64,000 nucleotides of DNA from Bombyx mori (GCF_030269925.1 NC_085118.1:14358501-14422500); one strand, 5' to 3'. Counted from the first letter of the stretch, positions 39,130 through 51,228 are shown. The notes: generated from the letters alone by a model not told the origin. Translations and numbers: made by a program.

Positions 39130-40175
39130 ATAGAATACAAATAAAATTGCTTCGCGTGCGACTTGATGCACGTGAATGAAGTGAAACTTCTTTTTCGATT
39201 TGTAGTATCGTGGTTTTCTTCATTTTTCGTCCTTAAATCAGATTGTTCTTGTAATAGGAAATGCTGTGTATAAGAGGTGCGACATCTTCAACATAATTTA
39301 TATTATATATATTTTTAATTATAGATAGAAAAATAAATATTTGTATATTTTTATTTACTTCATTAAAATATGGGACGCTACTCGTTGTTAACAATCGCGC
39401 TGGCCTGTAACAGGTATACGACGCGCATGCGTTCGAGTGCCACGCATTCACTTCTGCTCTGTCTCTTTCTATAGTAGACTTATTTTGTCCGTCCAGTTTA
39501 GGTCATAAAACATAGCCCGGCTAGGGCGGTGCGCATGTTGCGCGGGCGCAACGTCATTATCGATAAAAACAAATGAGTCATCGAAGGCAGGTACACGGCG
39601 GCGGGGTGGTATACGAAGGGTGGTGAGACATTGTTGTGTTATGAGTCATTTGTACTTACCTGTAAATTATAGTACATTATGTCGAAGAGAAATGTGTTTT
39701 TATGCATTCGTTCTCTGAATTTCTTTAGTGACACAATGGCTACTCCTTTGTTTTGTATCAAAACGGCAGAATTTATTCAAAATAATATTTGCACGTGTTG
39801 TTATCAATAATGTGTTAAATTTTTTAACTGAAATAAGAATAGATCCCGAAAAGTTACAAAGTGCTAATTTCTGCCGTTCTCGTTAACTTGCGGCGAAATG
39901 TGGTGTAAGTGTTCGATTAGTGATTTTTTCATTCATTTTTATCACTAACCCACAAAATGACAAAACTAAATACACTATCGGTTTATCGACAAAAATAATG
40001 CGCATCAGTATGCCCGTCCATAAGGCTCGTGAGTGGAAGAGAGAGCGAAATACTCGCTTCACCGCTCCGACTTTTTATGACCCAAACTGCACGGACAAAA
40101 TAATTCTACTATAGTACGGTAGCGTTAAACGCAATCTTGTTGGAAGTCGCGTTAGAAGTTTCACTTCAATAGATT
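39130..40175. mobile_element. Probable DNA element with two-part inverted ends
   Basis: CTATAGTAGACTTATTTTG (39470) to GGTCATAAAA is inverted at 40065-40116. Further out, GTGAAACTTCTTTTTCG (39180) faces GAAGTTTCACTTC (40150). No transposase frame. GAAGTTTCACTTC also occurs at 26664-26678. Confidence 0.5.
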
Positions 40176-40665
40176 TAATACGAGTTTCGAATCATTTGAA
40201 ACAGCTTGGGAAGTTTAAGATAAGTAATATTAGTGGAGATTGGGAAAGACATGTCTGTCTCTTTTCCGCATATTGTTAGCGCACTCGGACATTGACGTCA
40301 TAATGGTATTCTGAATATTTTATATTTATTTCGCTTTAAGCGGCTGTGTTTAATAGCTATTAGTGTTTTATGAAGGAAGCAAAATATTACGACGCAAATC
40401 GAAAGAAAAACTGTTTTTTTTTTGTTAATCTTAGTCATTATATTCGGTTTTGTTTGGATAAGGTTAAATTTAAGACTGACGTTTTTTTCATATTCACATA
40501 TGATAACATATTGGATTGTAAAAATAATATTGTGATTTGAGAATGTAATATAATAATAAATTGAGTGTGAAATTTTAGAAGCTTTATTTTCTGTACTGAT
40601 ATTTTATGTAGTAAATAATGTTTTCCCGAAAAACATAGATATAAAAGAAATTAAGGGGTAAAGAT
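40176..40665. other. AT-rich intergenic sequence, nothing recognised
   Basis: No coding or repeat signature. Confidence 0.35.
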
Positions 40666-40667
40666 AT

Positions 40668-40850
40668 AAGTATTAGACATATGTTGTCGCGACTCTTTTT
40701 GTAAATAATAATGTATTCTACAAATGTATGTGTTAAGTAGTTACCGGAGCCCATGGACATCTACAACGTAAATTTGATTTGATTTGATTTAGTCTAGTTT
40801 AAGTTTAGCTCGGCTCGGTTCGGCTCGGGTCTATATAAAAAATCCCCACG
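40668..40850. repeat. Patchwork of repeat scraps including a short GGCTC tract
   Basis: A Lep1-like interior piece (ACATATGTTGTCGCGACTC), a type A tail scrap (CATGGACATCTACAACGTAA), then TTTGATTTGATTTGATTTAG and CTCGGCTCGGTTCGGCTCGG: the pentamer series of the satellite in inverted orientation, very short. Confidence 0.55.
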
Positions 40851-42238
40851 ATATATGACGTTACTTTATTATTTTAAATAAAAGAACACTTATTGCGGCA
40901 TAACTATAATAGTTAGACATATGCTGTCGCGATACGTTTTATAAATAATAATGTGTTCTACAAAGTCGTAGTTATTATTTTTTTACATTATTTTATTCTA
41001 TCATCAATAGTTTTCGCAGGGCACGCGATGTAAAGAATATTTTAGGTATTTTTTTTACACCTTCGGTTACATTATTGGTGTTTTAGTAAGGATCCCTAAG
41101 TTAAAAAAAATATAGCCTATTGATGTATTAAAAAACCCAAGATACACATTCAGCGTTTCAAAAACGTCCGCATAAAATGAGCAAGTTTAAAATACGGTCC
41201 AAGTATAATACGGCGAATCTCAATGGTCGCTTTTTCAGTGTAAGGAACTAATATTAAAATGCCTTTTATTTTAATCGCAAAATATCTGTCCTGATCCTGT
41301 TCTTTATTCAATGGAGTCGATTTTTTTTTATCGTGTTTAAGGTTTTAATTAATAAGTTTATGCACTTTGAATTTTTTTGTATTTAGTTTTGAATAACTAT
41401 TCATACGATAGAAAATATATAATAATAATAATAATATAGTTCTTAATCGAATTCCAGAAGGAAGAGAGAGAGAGGAGAGGAAAAGAGGTATTGCATAAAA
41501 CCTATGCAATAGCTTAAAAAACAATTTAACTGTTTTTTAATTTTTAAATAAACTACTACTAATTGAATAAGAACTGTCTGATGAACTCATCTTTGTTTAA
41601 TACTTCACTATTAAATTTTATGGACTTTTGTTTATTTTACACTAAACACAATATTGCAAATTACCCGAGCACGACAATGGCGGAGAATTTTAGGTGCGTG
41701 AGAGCAGACGTAGACACATATATTAAGTGTATAATCTATGGTAGACACTAACTAACGCGCATGCGCGCTTGTACCCAGGGAGAAAAAGTTACACTTTCTT
41801 CCCTGTACAGCGGGACGAAAACCGAACTTTCGGCGTCGGTAGGAGAAAAAAATATACAAATATTCGTCTTCACTCCATGTCCTGTCCTGCCGGCTAACTT
41901 CAGGCGTAAAATTTGATTGGTAATAAATAATAACACTGCTTTGTAATAACAACTTTAAACAATGCGCGTAAAGTTGAATTTGCAAAAGATATGTTTATAG
42001 TTAATTATTAAACTACGTAGATATAACTGACGAGTGTTTCGGGCAAGTTTCGAGTGCTACTTTTGTATGAAACTGTGTATCTTGGGTTTTTATATATCAA
42101 TGTAGCCTATGTCACTCGGGAATAGTGTAGCTTACAAGCTGTGAAAGTTTTTTTTCAAATGGGTTCAGTAGTTTCGGAGCCTATTCAATACAAACAAACA
42201 AACAAACAAATCTTTCCTCTTTATAATATTGGTATAGA
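40822..42238 (-). mobile_element. Lep1-like Helitron, split by another DNA element
   Basis: Minus-strand 5' end TCTATACCAATATTATAAAG at 42238, AAGATTTGTTTGTTTG next. It continues beyond the insertion at 41121-42102 to GTCATATATCGTGGGG at about 40850. Similar to 31813-32260. Confidence 0.65.
41121..42102. mobile_element. Non-autonomous DNA element with short inverted ends (about 980 bp)
   Basis: Ends ATTGATGTATTAAAAAACCC and ATTGATATATAAAAACCC (as read inward from each side) extend into AAGATACACA on both. TAGCCTAT is repeated at 41113-41120 and 42103-42110. The uninterrupted Helitron at 4975 has one TAGCCTAT there. No transposase recognised. Confidence 0.65.
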
Positions 42239-42261
42239 TTGTCTGTTACCTCAGTCAACGA

Positions 42262-42343
42262 GGCTTGTGGAGATTATTTAACGGTAAGCAGCAGGTTGGC
42301 ATTGCTGACGTCCATGAGCGACGGTCACCACTCACCATCAGGT
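42262..42343 (+). repeat. LINE 3' end (type B) fragment
   Basis: GAGGCTTGTGGAGATTATTT, TTGGCATTGCTGACGTCC, ends ACTCACCATCAGG where the next repeat begins. Confidence 0.75.
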
Positions 42344-42344
42344 T

Positions 42345-42514
42345 TTTTTTATTTTTTTTATTGCTAGATGGGTGGACGAGCTCACAGCCCACCTGGTGTT
42401 AAGTGGTTACTGGAGCCCATGGACATTTACGACGTAAATGCGTGCCTTGAGATATAAGTTCTAAGGTCTCAAGTATAGTTACAACGGCTGTCCCACCCTT
42501 CAAACCGAAACGCA
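42345..42514 (-). repeat. Tail repeat (type A), interrupted by a LINE
   Basis: T-run, GAGCTCACAGCCCACCTGG to CAAACCGAAACGCATT, where the LINE sequence starts. Confidence 0.8.
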
Positions 42515-44118
42515 TTGTCGTTTCTGGGTCTAATACTAGACTCCAAGCTTACGGGTTCGGCGCACGTCGATAATACAGTCAAAAAATGTGAAAAAAACAT
42601 CAATGTGCTACGCGCACTCTCTCTTACATGGTGGGGTGTCCATCCCTATAGTCAAAAACTCCTTTATAATGCTCTAGTTCGCAGTATCATAGATTTCGGT
42701 TCAATTTTCCTGCAGACCTCAACAAAAAGTATTCTGTCTCGATGAGATTCAGTTCAGTTCAAAGCATTAAAAATAGTACTAGGTGCAATGAAATCCTCCC
42801 CAACTCGAGCCCTTAAGCCTGAGACGACAGTATCTTTCAGATCGCTATACTCTCCGTTTAGCTCAAATACACCCTAATGCTATTATATCAAAATTATCTG
42901 TTCTTCAAAATTGTATGCCTTCTCGAATAGTAGGGAACAGCCCTGTCTCATTAAAAGTGTTAATTATATTGATAGCTTCCAATCTCCCTAATTCAATCCG
43001 ACACCCTCCCAATTTTCAAAATATCCTTTAAGGCCCTCTGCTATTCCCCCACAGTTTATCTAAACATAGGTTTAGAAAAAAACACAAAAAAACGTCAACT
43101 TAATATTTTTAATCATATCAGAAGAAAAATGGCCACGGTGGAATTTATTTTTCACCGATGCCTCGAAATTTATTTCAAATGGTGACACTGGTGCTGCTTT
43201 CTATCACCCAAACGCAAATCATAACAAATTGGACAAACTACCCCCAGAAACCTCAGTATTCACGGGCGAATGTATTGCATTGATGAGCTGTCTAAAGTTC
43301 ATCATACAGCATTCAATTAACTACTCCGCGATATTCAGTGATTGTTCTAGGGCTATTCAAACCACCTCTAAGAACCTGTTAAAAATCGTTTACAAAATCC
43401 GCTCGTTTGTGTAATCAAAAAGCTGTTGTTCACCTGTTGTCATCAAAACAACAATAAAGTTGAAATAGTTTCGTTCCTTCACATACAGGAATTCTTGGGA
43501 ATGAGACTGTGGATCAAATGGCTAAAGAAGCGACACATAGTGGTGATTGCGAGTATTACGCGAATGTAAGTCGTGATCTTATTCATAATATTAAACTTAA
43601 TCTCGTATCAGACTGGCAAAAGCAATGGAAGTCTTACAAATATCACTATTCTAAAATAAATCCTAGTCTCTTTATCAAACCTTGGTTTTATAAGTTCAAA
43701 ACATTCAAGAAGCAAATAACTAGTGTACTTATCGGGCTTCGGTTGGGTCACTTTTGCTCACCACAATTCTTATTTAAGCTAAAAATTAAACCTTCTCCTA
43801 TGTGTAGTTGCGGTAAATCTATCGGTACTTTAGATCATATCTTTCTGGAATGCGCTCTTAATGATGAATGCACACTAACATCCCGTTCCCAGTTAATATG
43901 AATTATCTCTTAACATTCCCTAATCCTAAAGTTGTAAATGTATTAGCTTATTTTATTTCCCGCAATAACATTAAACTGTAAAAATATTTACAAATTTTTC
44001 TCCCGTTCTCATTCATCTCATCTGCTATCATCTATTTAAATCACTGATATTCTATCTATCTGACATTGGCAGAGTCATTCGTCAAAGAAGAGACTCGAGC
44101 CATAAAAAAAAAAAAAAT
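42515..44118 (+). pseudogene. Non-LTR LINE, 3' third: RT C-terminus, RNase H, zinc knuckle
   Basis: Reads FLGLILDSKLT...HVDNTVKKC and SIIDFGSIFLQ (RT thumb), then after several frame breaks FFTDASKF...DTGAAFY and FTGECIALM...IFSDCSRA (RNase H), then the 130-codon segment at 43509-43901 with CSCGKSIGTLDHIFLEC (CCHC-type knuckle). Ends in a poly-A at 44106-44118. Gene order fits I/R1-like LINEs that encode RNase H. Several stops; inactive. Confidence 0.8.
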
Positions 44119-44338
44119 TGCGTTTTGTATCAGCAAATTTTGTTTACACTAGGTGCAGGATATCTATATATATATAAAAATGAATTGTTGTTCGTAGGTC
44201 TCGTAGGTTCGTAGGCTAAAACTCGAGAACGGCTGGACCGATTTGACAAATTTTAGTCTTGAATTATTTGCGGAAGTCCAGAGAAGGTTTAAGAGATAGA
44301 CTAATATGAATTAAATAAAAATTAGAATTTTGATTGTG
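44119..44338 (+). repeat. Helitron-like 5' end and ABCG-intron-9-like block
   Basis: ATTGCGTTTTGTATCAGCA matches intron 9. TCTATATATATATAAAAATG starts a Helitron-like sequence with ACTCGAGAACGGCTGGACCG. Confidence 0.5.
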
Positions 44339-44538
44339 TGTCTACTTCTAAGTTAACATGAATCAAACAAACAAACAAACAAACGAGCCGAGCCTAGCCG
44401 AACCGAGCCGAGCCGAGCCGAGCCGAGCCGAGCCGAGCCGAGCCGAGCCGAGCCGAGCCAACCAAAAAAACCAACCAAACCAAACCAAACCAAACAAACC
44501 AAACCAAACTAAACCAACCTAAACTAAACTAAACTAAA
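44339..44538 (+). repeat. Satellite unit 0 (tail only)
   Basis: Starts ACTTCTAAGTTAACATG, a block shared only with the intron 8 copy (35575), then a short GAGCC tract (44385-44459) and AAACC/AAACT tails. Confidence 0.8.
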
Positions 44539-45412
44539 CGAATGATAAATGAATGACTTATTTTATTTCAGACGACAAGTGTACATAAAATTATGAATTA
44601 ATAATAAATTAAATCAAAAAAAAATTACATACACTACCAAGTATTTGACACACACCTACATAATATAACCCTTTGTTTATTGTCAGACTATTCTTATTAT
44701 TTTAAGTCGTAGTCAAATTGAGAATAGGATAGTATTGTTTATCTTTATATTTATTTGTCTATAGGTGTAGACGAAATTTGTGACTATAGAAGTAATAGTC
44801 TTTGACAATAGAACCTTAATAATGTTCAAACTTATAATTTCAATTAATTATAGTTGAATTTCGACTACTGCAGGACCACTAGTTTCAATAATTTTTGTTA
44901 ATTGTCATACTTTAAGCTCACATAACAGCACTTTTAAGCAATCCATGAAATTCAGTTTAATTTTTGTATCTGAAGTAAAACTGTTGTATTCTTTGTACCA
45001 AGAGCACTGCTGCTTGAGATAAAGGTTTTATCACGTATCCAAGCACAGATGCAAATTATGATTGTGTTTCTTCTTCTAAACAAACAAACAAACGAGCCGA
45101 GCCGAGCTGAGCTGAGCCGAGCCGAGCCGAGCCGAGCCGAGCCGAGCCGAGCCGAGCCGAGCCGAGCCGAGCCGAGCCGAGCCGAGCCGAGCCGAGCCGA
45201 GCCGAGCCGAGCCGAGCCGAGCCGAGCCGAGCCGAGCCGAGCCGAGCCGAGCCGAGCCGAGCCGAGCCGAGCCGAGCCGAGCCAAACCAACCAAAAAAAC
45301 CAACCAAACCAAACCAAACCAAACCAAACAAACCAAACCAAACTAAACCAAACCAAACTAAACCAAAGCATACCAAACTTAACTAAACCAACCTAAACTA
45401 AACTAAACTAAA
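44539..45412 (+). repeat. Satellite unit 1 (874 bp)
   Basis: Complete; GAGCC tract 45094-45283. Confidence 0.9.
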
Positions 45413-46332
45413 CGAATGATAAATGAATGACTTATTTTATTTCAGACGACAAGTGTACATAAAATTATGAATTAATAATAAATTAAATCAAAAAAAAATT
45501 ACATACACTACCAAGTATTTGACACACACCCACACACACCTACATAATATAACCCTTTGTTTATTGTCAGACTTTTCTTATTGCTTTAAGTCGTAGTCAA
45601 ATTGAGAATAGGATAGTATTGTTTACCTTTATATTTATTTGGCTATAGGTGTAGACGAAATTTGTGACTATAGAAGTAATAGTCTTTGACAATAGAACCT
45701 TAATAATGTTCAAACTTATAATTTCAATTAATTATAGTTGAATTTCGACTACTGCAGGACCACTAGTTTCAATAATTTTTGTTAATTGTCATACTTTAAG
45801 CTCACATAACAGCACTTTTAAGCAATCCATGAAATTCAGTTTAATTTTTGTATCTGAAGTAAAACTGTTGTATTCTTTGTACCAAGAGCACTGCTGCTTG
45901 AGATAAAGGTTTTATCACGTATCCAAGCACAGATGCAAATTATGATTGTGTTTCTTCTTCTAAACAAACAAACGAGCCGAGCCGAGCCGAGCCGAGCCGA
46001 GCCGAGCCGAGCCGAGCCGAGCCGAGCCGAGCCGAGCCGAGCCGAGCCGAGCCGAGCCGAGCCGAGCCGAGCCGAGCCGAGCCGAGCCGAGCCGAGCCGA
46101 GCCGAGCCGAGCCGAGCCGAGCCGAGCCGAGCCGAGCCGAGCCGAGCCGAGCCGAGCCGAGCCGAGCCGAGCCGAGCCGAGCCGAGCCAAACCAACCAAA
46201 AAAACCAACCAAACCAAACCAAACCAAACAAACCAAACCAAACCAAACCAAACCAAACTAAACCAAACCAAACCAAACCAAACCAAACTAAACTAAACTT
46301 AACTAAACCAACCTAAACTAAACTAAACTAAA
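45413..46332 (+). repeat. Satellite unit 2 (920 bp)
   Basis: Complete; GAGCC tract 45974-46188, without interruptions. Confidence 0.9.
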
Positions 46333-46790
46333 CGAATGATAAATGAATGACTTATTTTATTTCAGACGACAAGTGTACATAAAATTATGAATTAATAATA
46401 AATTAAATCAAAAAAAAATTACATACACTACCAAGTATTTGACACACACCCACACACACCTACATAATATAACCCTTTGTTTATTGTCAGACTTTTCTTA
46501 TTGCTTTAAGTCGTAGTCAAATTGAGAATAGGATAGTATTGTTTATCTTTATATTTATTTGTCTATAGGTGTAGACGAAATTTGTGACTATAGAAGTAAT
46601 AGTCTTTGACAATAGAACCTTAATAATGTTCAAACTTATAATTTCAATTAATTATAGTTGAATTTCGACTACTGCAGGACCACTAGTTTCAATAATTTTT
46701 GTTAATTGTCATACTTTAAGCTCACATAACATCACTTTTAAGCAATCCATGAAATTCAGTTTAATTTTTGTATCTGAAGTAAAACTGTTG
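46333..46790 (+). repeat. Satellite unit 3, cut by the DIRS element
   Basis: First half only; stops within AAACTGTTGT. Confidence 0.9.
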
Positions 46791-46960
46791 TATTGATGTG
46801 CCTTTGGAAAACATACAGCATTGTATTATGAAGAAGCAGTGTGTACTTAGCTTAAATTCCTTGTCTATGTCCAACCATAGACAGTCAATTTAGTTCCATC
46901 TTTAGCCGCTAGGTGCTGCCAGCAAGTATAAAGGAAGCGCAGCCATCTTTGATCTTCATA
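46791..46960 (+). repeat. DIRS left inverted terminal repeat
   Basis: Near-identical to the reverse complement of 51229-51398; one T/A-type difference near AGTATAAAGG versus AGTATTAAGG. Diverges after GATCTTCATAG. Confidence 0.9.
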
Positions 46961-47055
46961 GCGTTGTGTACTTTCGTACTGTGAAGTCGCAAATCCACAA
47001 ATATTTATTCGACTTCTTATTAATTGCAAAAAATATTTATTTTGTGTTTCTATGA

Positions 47056-47436
47056 GTGTTATTTTGCAATCATTACGAGTATTATTTACCAATGCTATCA
47101 TCGGACGCCATGAATCACGCGTCATCTGTTGGAGGTGATGTTGAGTCAAGCTCCATAATTTCCGAGAGGGAAGATGTCCAGGCGAGACGCGATGGAGACG
47201 CCTCGCGTTCGAACAGCTCGTCAAGCGAAAAAGAACAAAAGGAGTCTCTGCGTAAGAAACGACGGGATTCAAAGGTAACGGTCGATCTTCGAATCGGCTC
47301 GTTATCCCACCAGGTCAGTGACGTTGTAAATCTAATAATGCATCAACTGTGTGTAACAATTGAATGTAACGAAAATTGTTGTAAACAAATTGATCTCGTC
47401 AATACGGAAATTTTGACAAAAACGCAACAGATTTAA
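47056..47436 (+). CDS. Gag-like ORF of the DIRS element (126 aa, probably truncated)
   Basis: Possible start at 47092 (MLSSDAMNH). Ser/Glu/Arg-rich: SSSSEKEQKE, then KKRRDSK. Position just inside the left terminal repeat fits a DIRS Gag. No recognised domain. Stop at 47434-47436, with further decayed sequence after it. Confidence 0.45.
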   Translation: MLFCNHYEYYLPMLSSDAMNHASSVGGDVESSSIISEREDVQARRDGDASRSNSSSSEKEQKESLRKKRRDSKVTVDLRIGSLSHQVSDVVNLIMHQLCVTIECNENCCKQIDLVNTEILTKTQQI

Positions 47437-47829
47437 ACTAATAATCTTTGTAACATAATTACTGAAAACTTTGGCAAATCGTCGTACAAGTTATCCGTAA
47501 AAGCGTCTTAAATTGTATGCGGAAAAAAGGGCCGTATGGATAAAAATAAGACGTCAAAGTTTAATTTCCGTGATCTCTAACAAAGTATCCTGTTGCCAAC
47601 GCACCACTCATTGAGGAATTTTTGTTTGATAATACTAAATTGAAATCTATTCAGTCCCTCGGAGGGCTACAATCCTATTTGTCACAACCTCGTACAAAAG
47701 GCAAGCCAAACATTATAAACAATTATAGTCTGTAACATCTGGCACAATCCAGAGGGGGCAATTGAAGACACCGACGGGAGGCACTGAGTGCCACCAAAAT
47801 TGTAATAATTTGTAAACCATGTATGATTA

Positions 47830-48400
47830 CCAAATACCGTAAAAAAAAAAAAAAAAAAATTGCTTTTTCTGCGGAAGAAAAGCGACGGATCAATGCATCC
47901 AATTTTCGATTTTCGAGAGTTGAACAAGGTCGTAAAGATAAAACACAACTGTTTTCGGACACCTCGGTACCAAACTTTCTCCACCCAGGGGACTGGATGA
48001 TAAAATTGAACATTTCTCAGGAATATTTTTCTAGTATCGGTCGCAAAATTTCGTCGATACTTCTTGAGGATCAGTACCAAGGTACCAGTATCAGTACCTT
48101 CAGGAAGGAATCTGTACCTTCTTATGAGTTAGTATGAAATGACATGCCTACCCTTCGGTCTGGCTTCAGAGCCACACCTTTTTGCTTCTATAACATGCGG
48201 GTCGCAGAGACCTTGCGTGCAAAGGGAACTCGAGTGCTAGTGTCTACTAGACGACTTCCTTTTGGTCGACCAAGACAAATCCAAGTTGAAACTTCAGGCT
48301 GCAGAAGCCATGAAGATTTTGGATTATCTGGGCTGGCATGTCAATTTCCATTATGTAGGGTGCTCGGTCGCTCGGTCGCGGAGACATTGCGTGCAAAGTA
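47830..48400 (+). pseudogene. DIRS reverse transcriptase remnant
   Basis: LHPGDWMIKLNISQEYF resembles the DIRS RT pattern GDW-M-x-K-L-D-x-S-x-A-Y. After a deletion, LDDFLLVDQDKSK (catalytic Asp pair) and ILDYLGWHVNF follow. Broken by stops and by tandem duplication of the catalytic region. Confidence 0.65.
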
Positions 48401-48900
48401 GAGTGCTAGCTTACCTACACGGCTTAATCTTGTTTCACCAAGACAAATAAACGTTTTTGTTCCCATAGCATGCTCGGTCGCGGAGACCTTGCGTACATAG
48501 GGAAGTCAAATGTTAACGTACCTACGCGACTTTCTCTTGGTCCTTGAAGACAAATACACCTTTTTGCTTCCATAGCATGCTCGGTCGCGGAGACATTGCG
48601 TGCAAAGTCGAAGTGCTAGCTTACCTACACGACTTGATCTTGTTTCACCAAGACAACTAAACTTTTTTGCTCCCATAGCATGCTCGGTCGCGAAGACCTT
48701 ACGTACATAGGGAAGTCAAATGTTAACCTACCTACGCGACTTTCTATTGGTCCATGAAGACAAATACACCTTTTTTGCTTGCATAGCATGCTCAGTCACG
48801 GAAACATTGCGTGCAAAGGGATGTTGAGTGTTATCCCACCTACGCAAGTCCCTCCTGGTCCATCAAAAGAAGTCCAAGTTGAGTCTTCAGGCCACATAAG
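48165..48900 (+). repeat. Tandem copies of an RT-derived 100-120-bp segment
   Basis: About five or six imperfect copies, each with TTTTTGCT(T/C)CCATAGCATG, CTCGGTCGCGGAGAC, a TACCTACRCGACTT block matching the coding sequence of the RT active site, and CAAGACAAAT. Alternate copies share variants (GAAGTCAAATGTTAA). Confidence 0.8.
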
Positions 48901-49150
48901 CTGTGAAGCTCTGATTATTTGGGCTGCCAAGTCAGCCTTACAAAAAATCAATTAGTACAGTGGTTCAAGAGATGACATGGCTAGGGATTCGATGAAAAAT
49001 TGCGAGAAATAAAGTGGCCACTCAACAACATTCTAGCTCAAACTCTGACGGAATTACATCACTCTATGTTAACTTGCAAATTTTCTTGCGAAGCTTCAAG
49101 AAAAAACACCCCCGTAAAAACAGGCCATCCTGCATGTGTTAACAATTAAA

Positions 49151-49346
49151 TGCAGTGCTGACGCGGAGCCACATGTCAGACATTGCCGATACACAAAACC
49201 AACCATTTCCTGGCAACGGAAGCTTCGGACATGTGTACGGGTTACAAATGCAGTGCTGACGCGGAGCCACATGTCAAACATTGCCGAGACACAAAACCAA
49301 CCATTTCCTGGCAACGGAAGCTTCGGATATGGGTAGGGGTTACAAT
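49151..49346 (+). repeat. Tandem duplication, 98-bp period
   Basis: TGCAGTGCTGACGCGGAGCC starts at 49151 and again at 49249; both copies end near AACGGAAGCTTCGGA. Confidence 0.85.
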
Positions 49347-49504
49347 TAGACAAAATATTAACGTCCTGTCTATGGTCAGCTCAACAACTGAAACGGCTCA
49401 ACCACAAAAGAGCTATTTGCAATGGTAGTGACAATCAAAATGAATCTGAAAGTATTTCACTAGCGGTTGACCTTTCGATTTTTAAACTAAGCGATAAGTT
49501 CAAG

Positions 49505-49700
49505 ATAACTGTCAGCTTATAATCTCTCGGGGAGATACAACATCGTAGCCGATAGGCTATCACGAGGAAATCAACCTGCGAAATGGCACTTTTTACCACA
49601 AGTGACCACAAAAGTTTTTCGAAAGTGGGGTCATCCGGATATAAACCCATTCGCCGACCAAGATTGGATACCTTCAGCAGACCGTAGAGGATGCAACTAG
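49505..49700 (+). pseudogene. DIRS RNase H remnant
   Basis: GRYNIVADRLSRGNQP, WHFLPQVTTKVFRKWG and PFADQDW in sequence match the end of the DIRS RT-RNase H protein. Confidence 0.6.
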
Positions 49701-49944
49701 CATGGAGAATTCCTCCTCTCAACCTTTTCCCCAGAGTACTGACTCACTTCAACAGTGTCTAGGGAACCTACCTGGTAGTGTTTCCAGACTGAGCGAAAGC
49801 ATTTGGGTTTCCAAGCCCTCAGATCCCGAACGCTAGATAACTCGCACGAAATCCAAAACCTGCCTCCTCCACAGGGTAAACATTAACCCTGAAAGCTTAG
49901 AAACGGGGGGGGGGGGAGGTTGTACAAATAATAGACTGGTCTAC

Positions 49945-50860
49945 ACAGGAGAAGATTTATTGAAAATTAGCTGGTGTCAATCCACTTTGCCAGCATACTT
50001 ACCAGCAACTAGAAGATGGTGCATATGGTGCTACAGTTTTAAAATTGATCCTAAGTCTGCAGATGTTGCCAAATTCTGTTTTCTTTTCCAAAAAGAAAAT
50101 TTTGCCTGTAAAACAATCCTTCTGCATAAAGCAGCGCTGTCGACTTTCTGTGGACAACATACATGTAGGACAGCAAACATTCTCAAGCTCTCTAATAAAA
50201 ATTGCTATTCTAAAAAAGCCATCGGAATAACTAAACATAATTCAACTACTTATTACAACTTTACTAAGTATAGTCCCACTCGCATGAGATCCGAGAATAG
50301 TTCTAAATTGGTTTTCTTCAAACCCAGCCACCAGATCACGCCTCAAGGTAGCTTGAAGGACACCAACAACCATGTTGCTGGCTACTGGACGCAGAGTTAA
50401 TAACCTTACTTTGCTCAACATTTCTAAAGACAGTTTCTTTGATAACAGAGAAAAACATCTTTCTGATACCAGTCTTTGGGTCTAAAATTGAAATCCATTT
50501 TCGTCAATAATCTGCATAAGTGCTTTCTAAACATGAAACTAAAGACATTCCCAGTAAGATTCGTAAGGACTTTTTTCTAACTATGTGTGTTGTCACAAAA
50601 GCGGCATACCGTACTGTAAGTGGAAACTGGTCTTCGTTCAACCTTACGAGGTAGTGGCATCAACCCATCTCTAAGAAGTTGTAGATCAGCAGTAGCCTCT
50701 GAGATGGATTGATAATGAACCAATGGACGAAATACTTTCTAGAGGCAATTGCAAATCATCCAAACGTTTACAATAATTATTGCCGAATAATAGAGCTTCC
50801 TAAAGATTCTCACGATTCTTTTTTTTCAAAACATTTACTCATCATTTACTCATGTTATAT
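49945..50860 (+). pseudogene. DIRS tyrosine recombinase remnant
   Basis: N-terminal core-binding part SWCQSTLPAYLPATRRWCIW, DVAKFCFLFQKENFACKTI and HKAALSTFCG; then, after a frame change, ATGRRVNNLTLLNIS with the likely catalytic Arg; later NNYCRIIELPKDSHDSFF near 50780, fitting the C-terminus. Two or more frame breaks. Confidence 0.6.
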
Positions 50861-51096
50861 ATACATCATTTATACAATTTATACATTTTCTTGTATATAC
50901 AAGATAAAATGTTTATTACAAACTTATAAATATTTTTTAATTATTGAATTAACATGAAAGTTAACAGCTGTGTTTTTTCGAATTAATAATTATATAAATT
51001 ATGAACATTATCATTGCGCTTCATAATTTTATTATAGCTTACCTATTTCATCATAGCGTTGTGCTTAATAATTTCACCAGCAGATAACAAACACGT

Positions 51097-51205
51097 CTTC
51101 ATAATACAATGCTGTATGTTTTCCAAAGGCACATCAATATTACGGTTTTACATAACAATAAAACCGATATTATGTGCCGAGAAGGAAAACATACAGCATT
51201 GCAGG
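51097..51205. repeat. DIRS internal complementary region
   Basis: Contains CTGTATGTTTTCCAAAGGC plus CACATCAAT (right terminus) and GGAAAACATACAGCATTG (left terminus) close together, as expected for the internal region that templates the ends. Confidence 0.7.
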
Positions 51206-51228
51206 AAGTTCTTCCTGGTGAAGACTAT

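Noticed and set aside
46865..47272. 135-codon minus-strand frame ending KLTVYGWT
   Set aside because: It spans the DIRS terminal repeat and runs antisense to the Gag-like frame; the matching end at 51109-51321 arises from the same inverted repeat.
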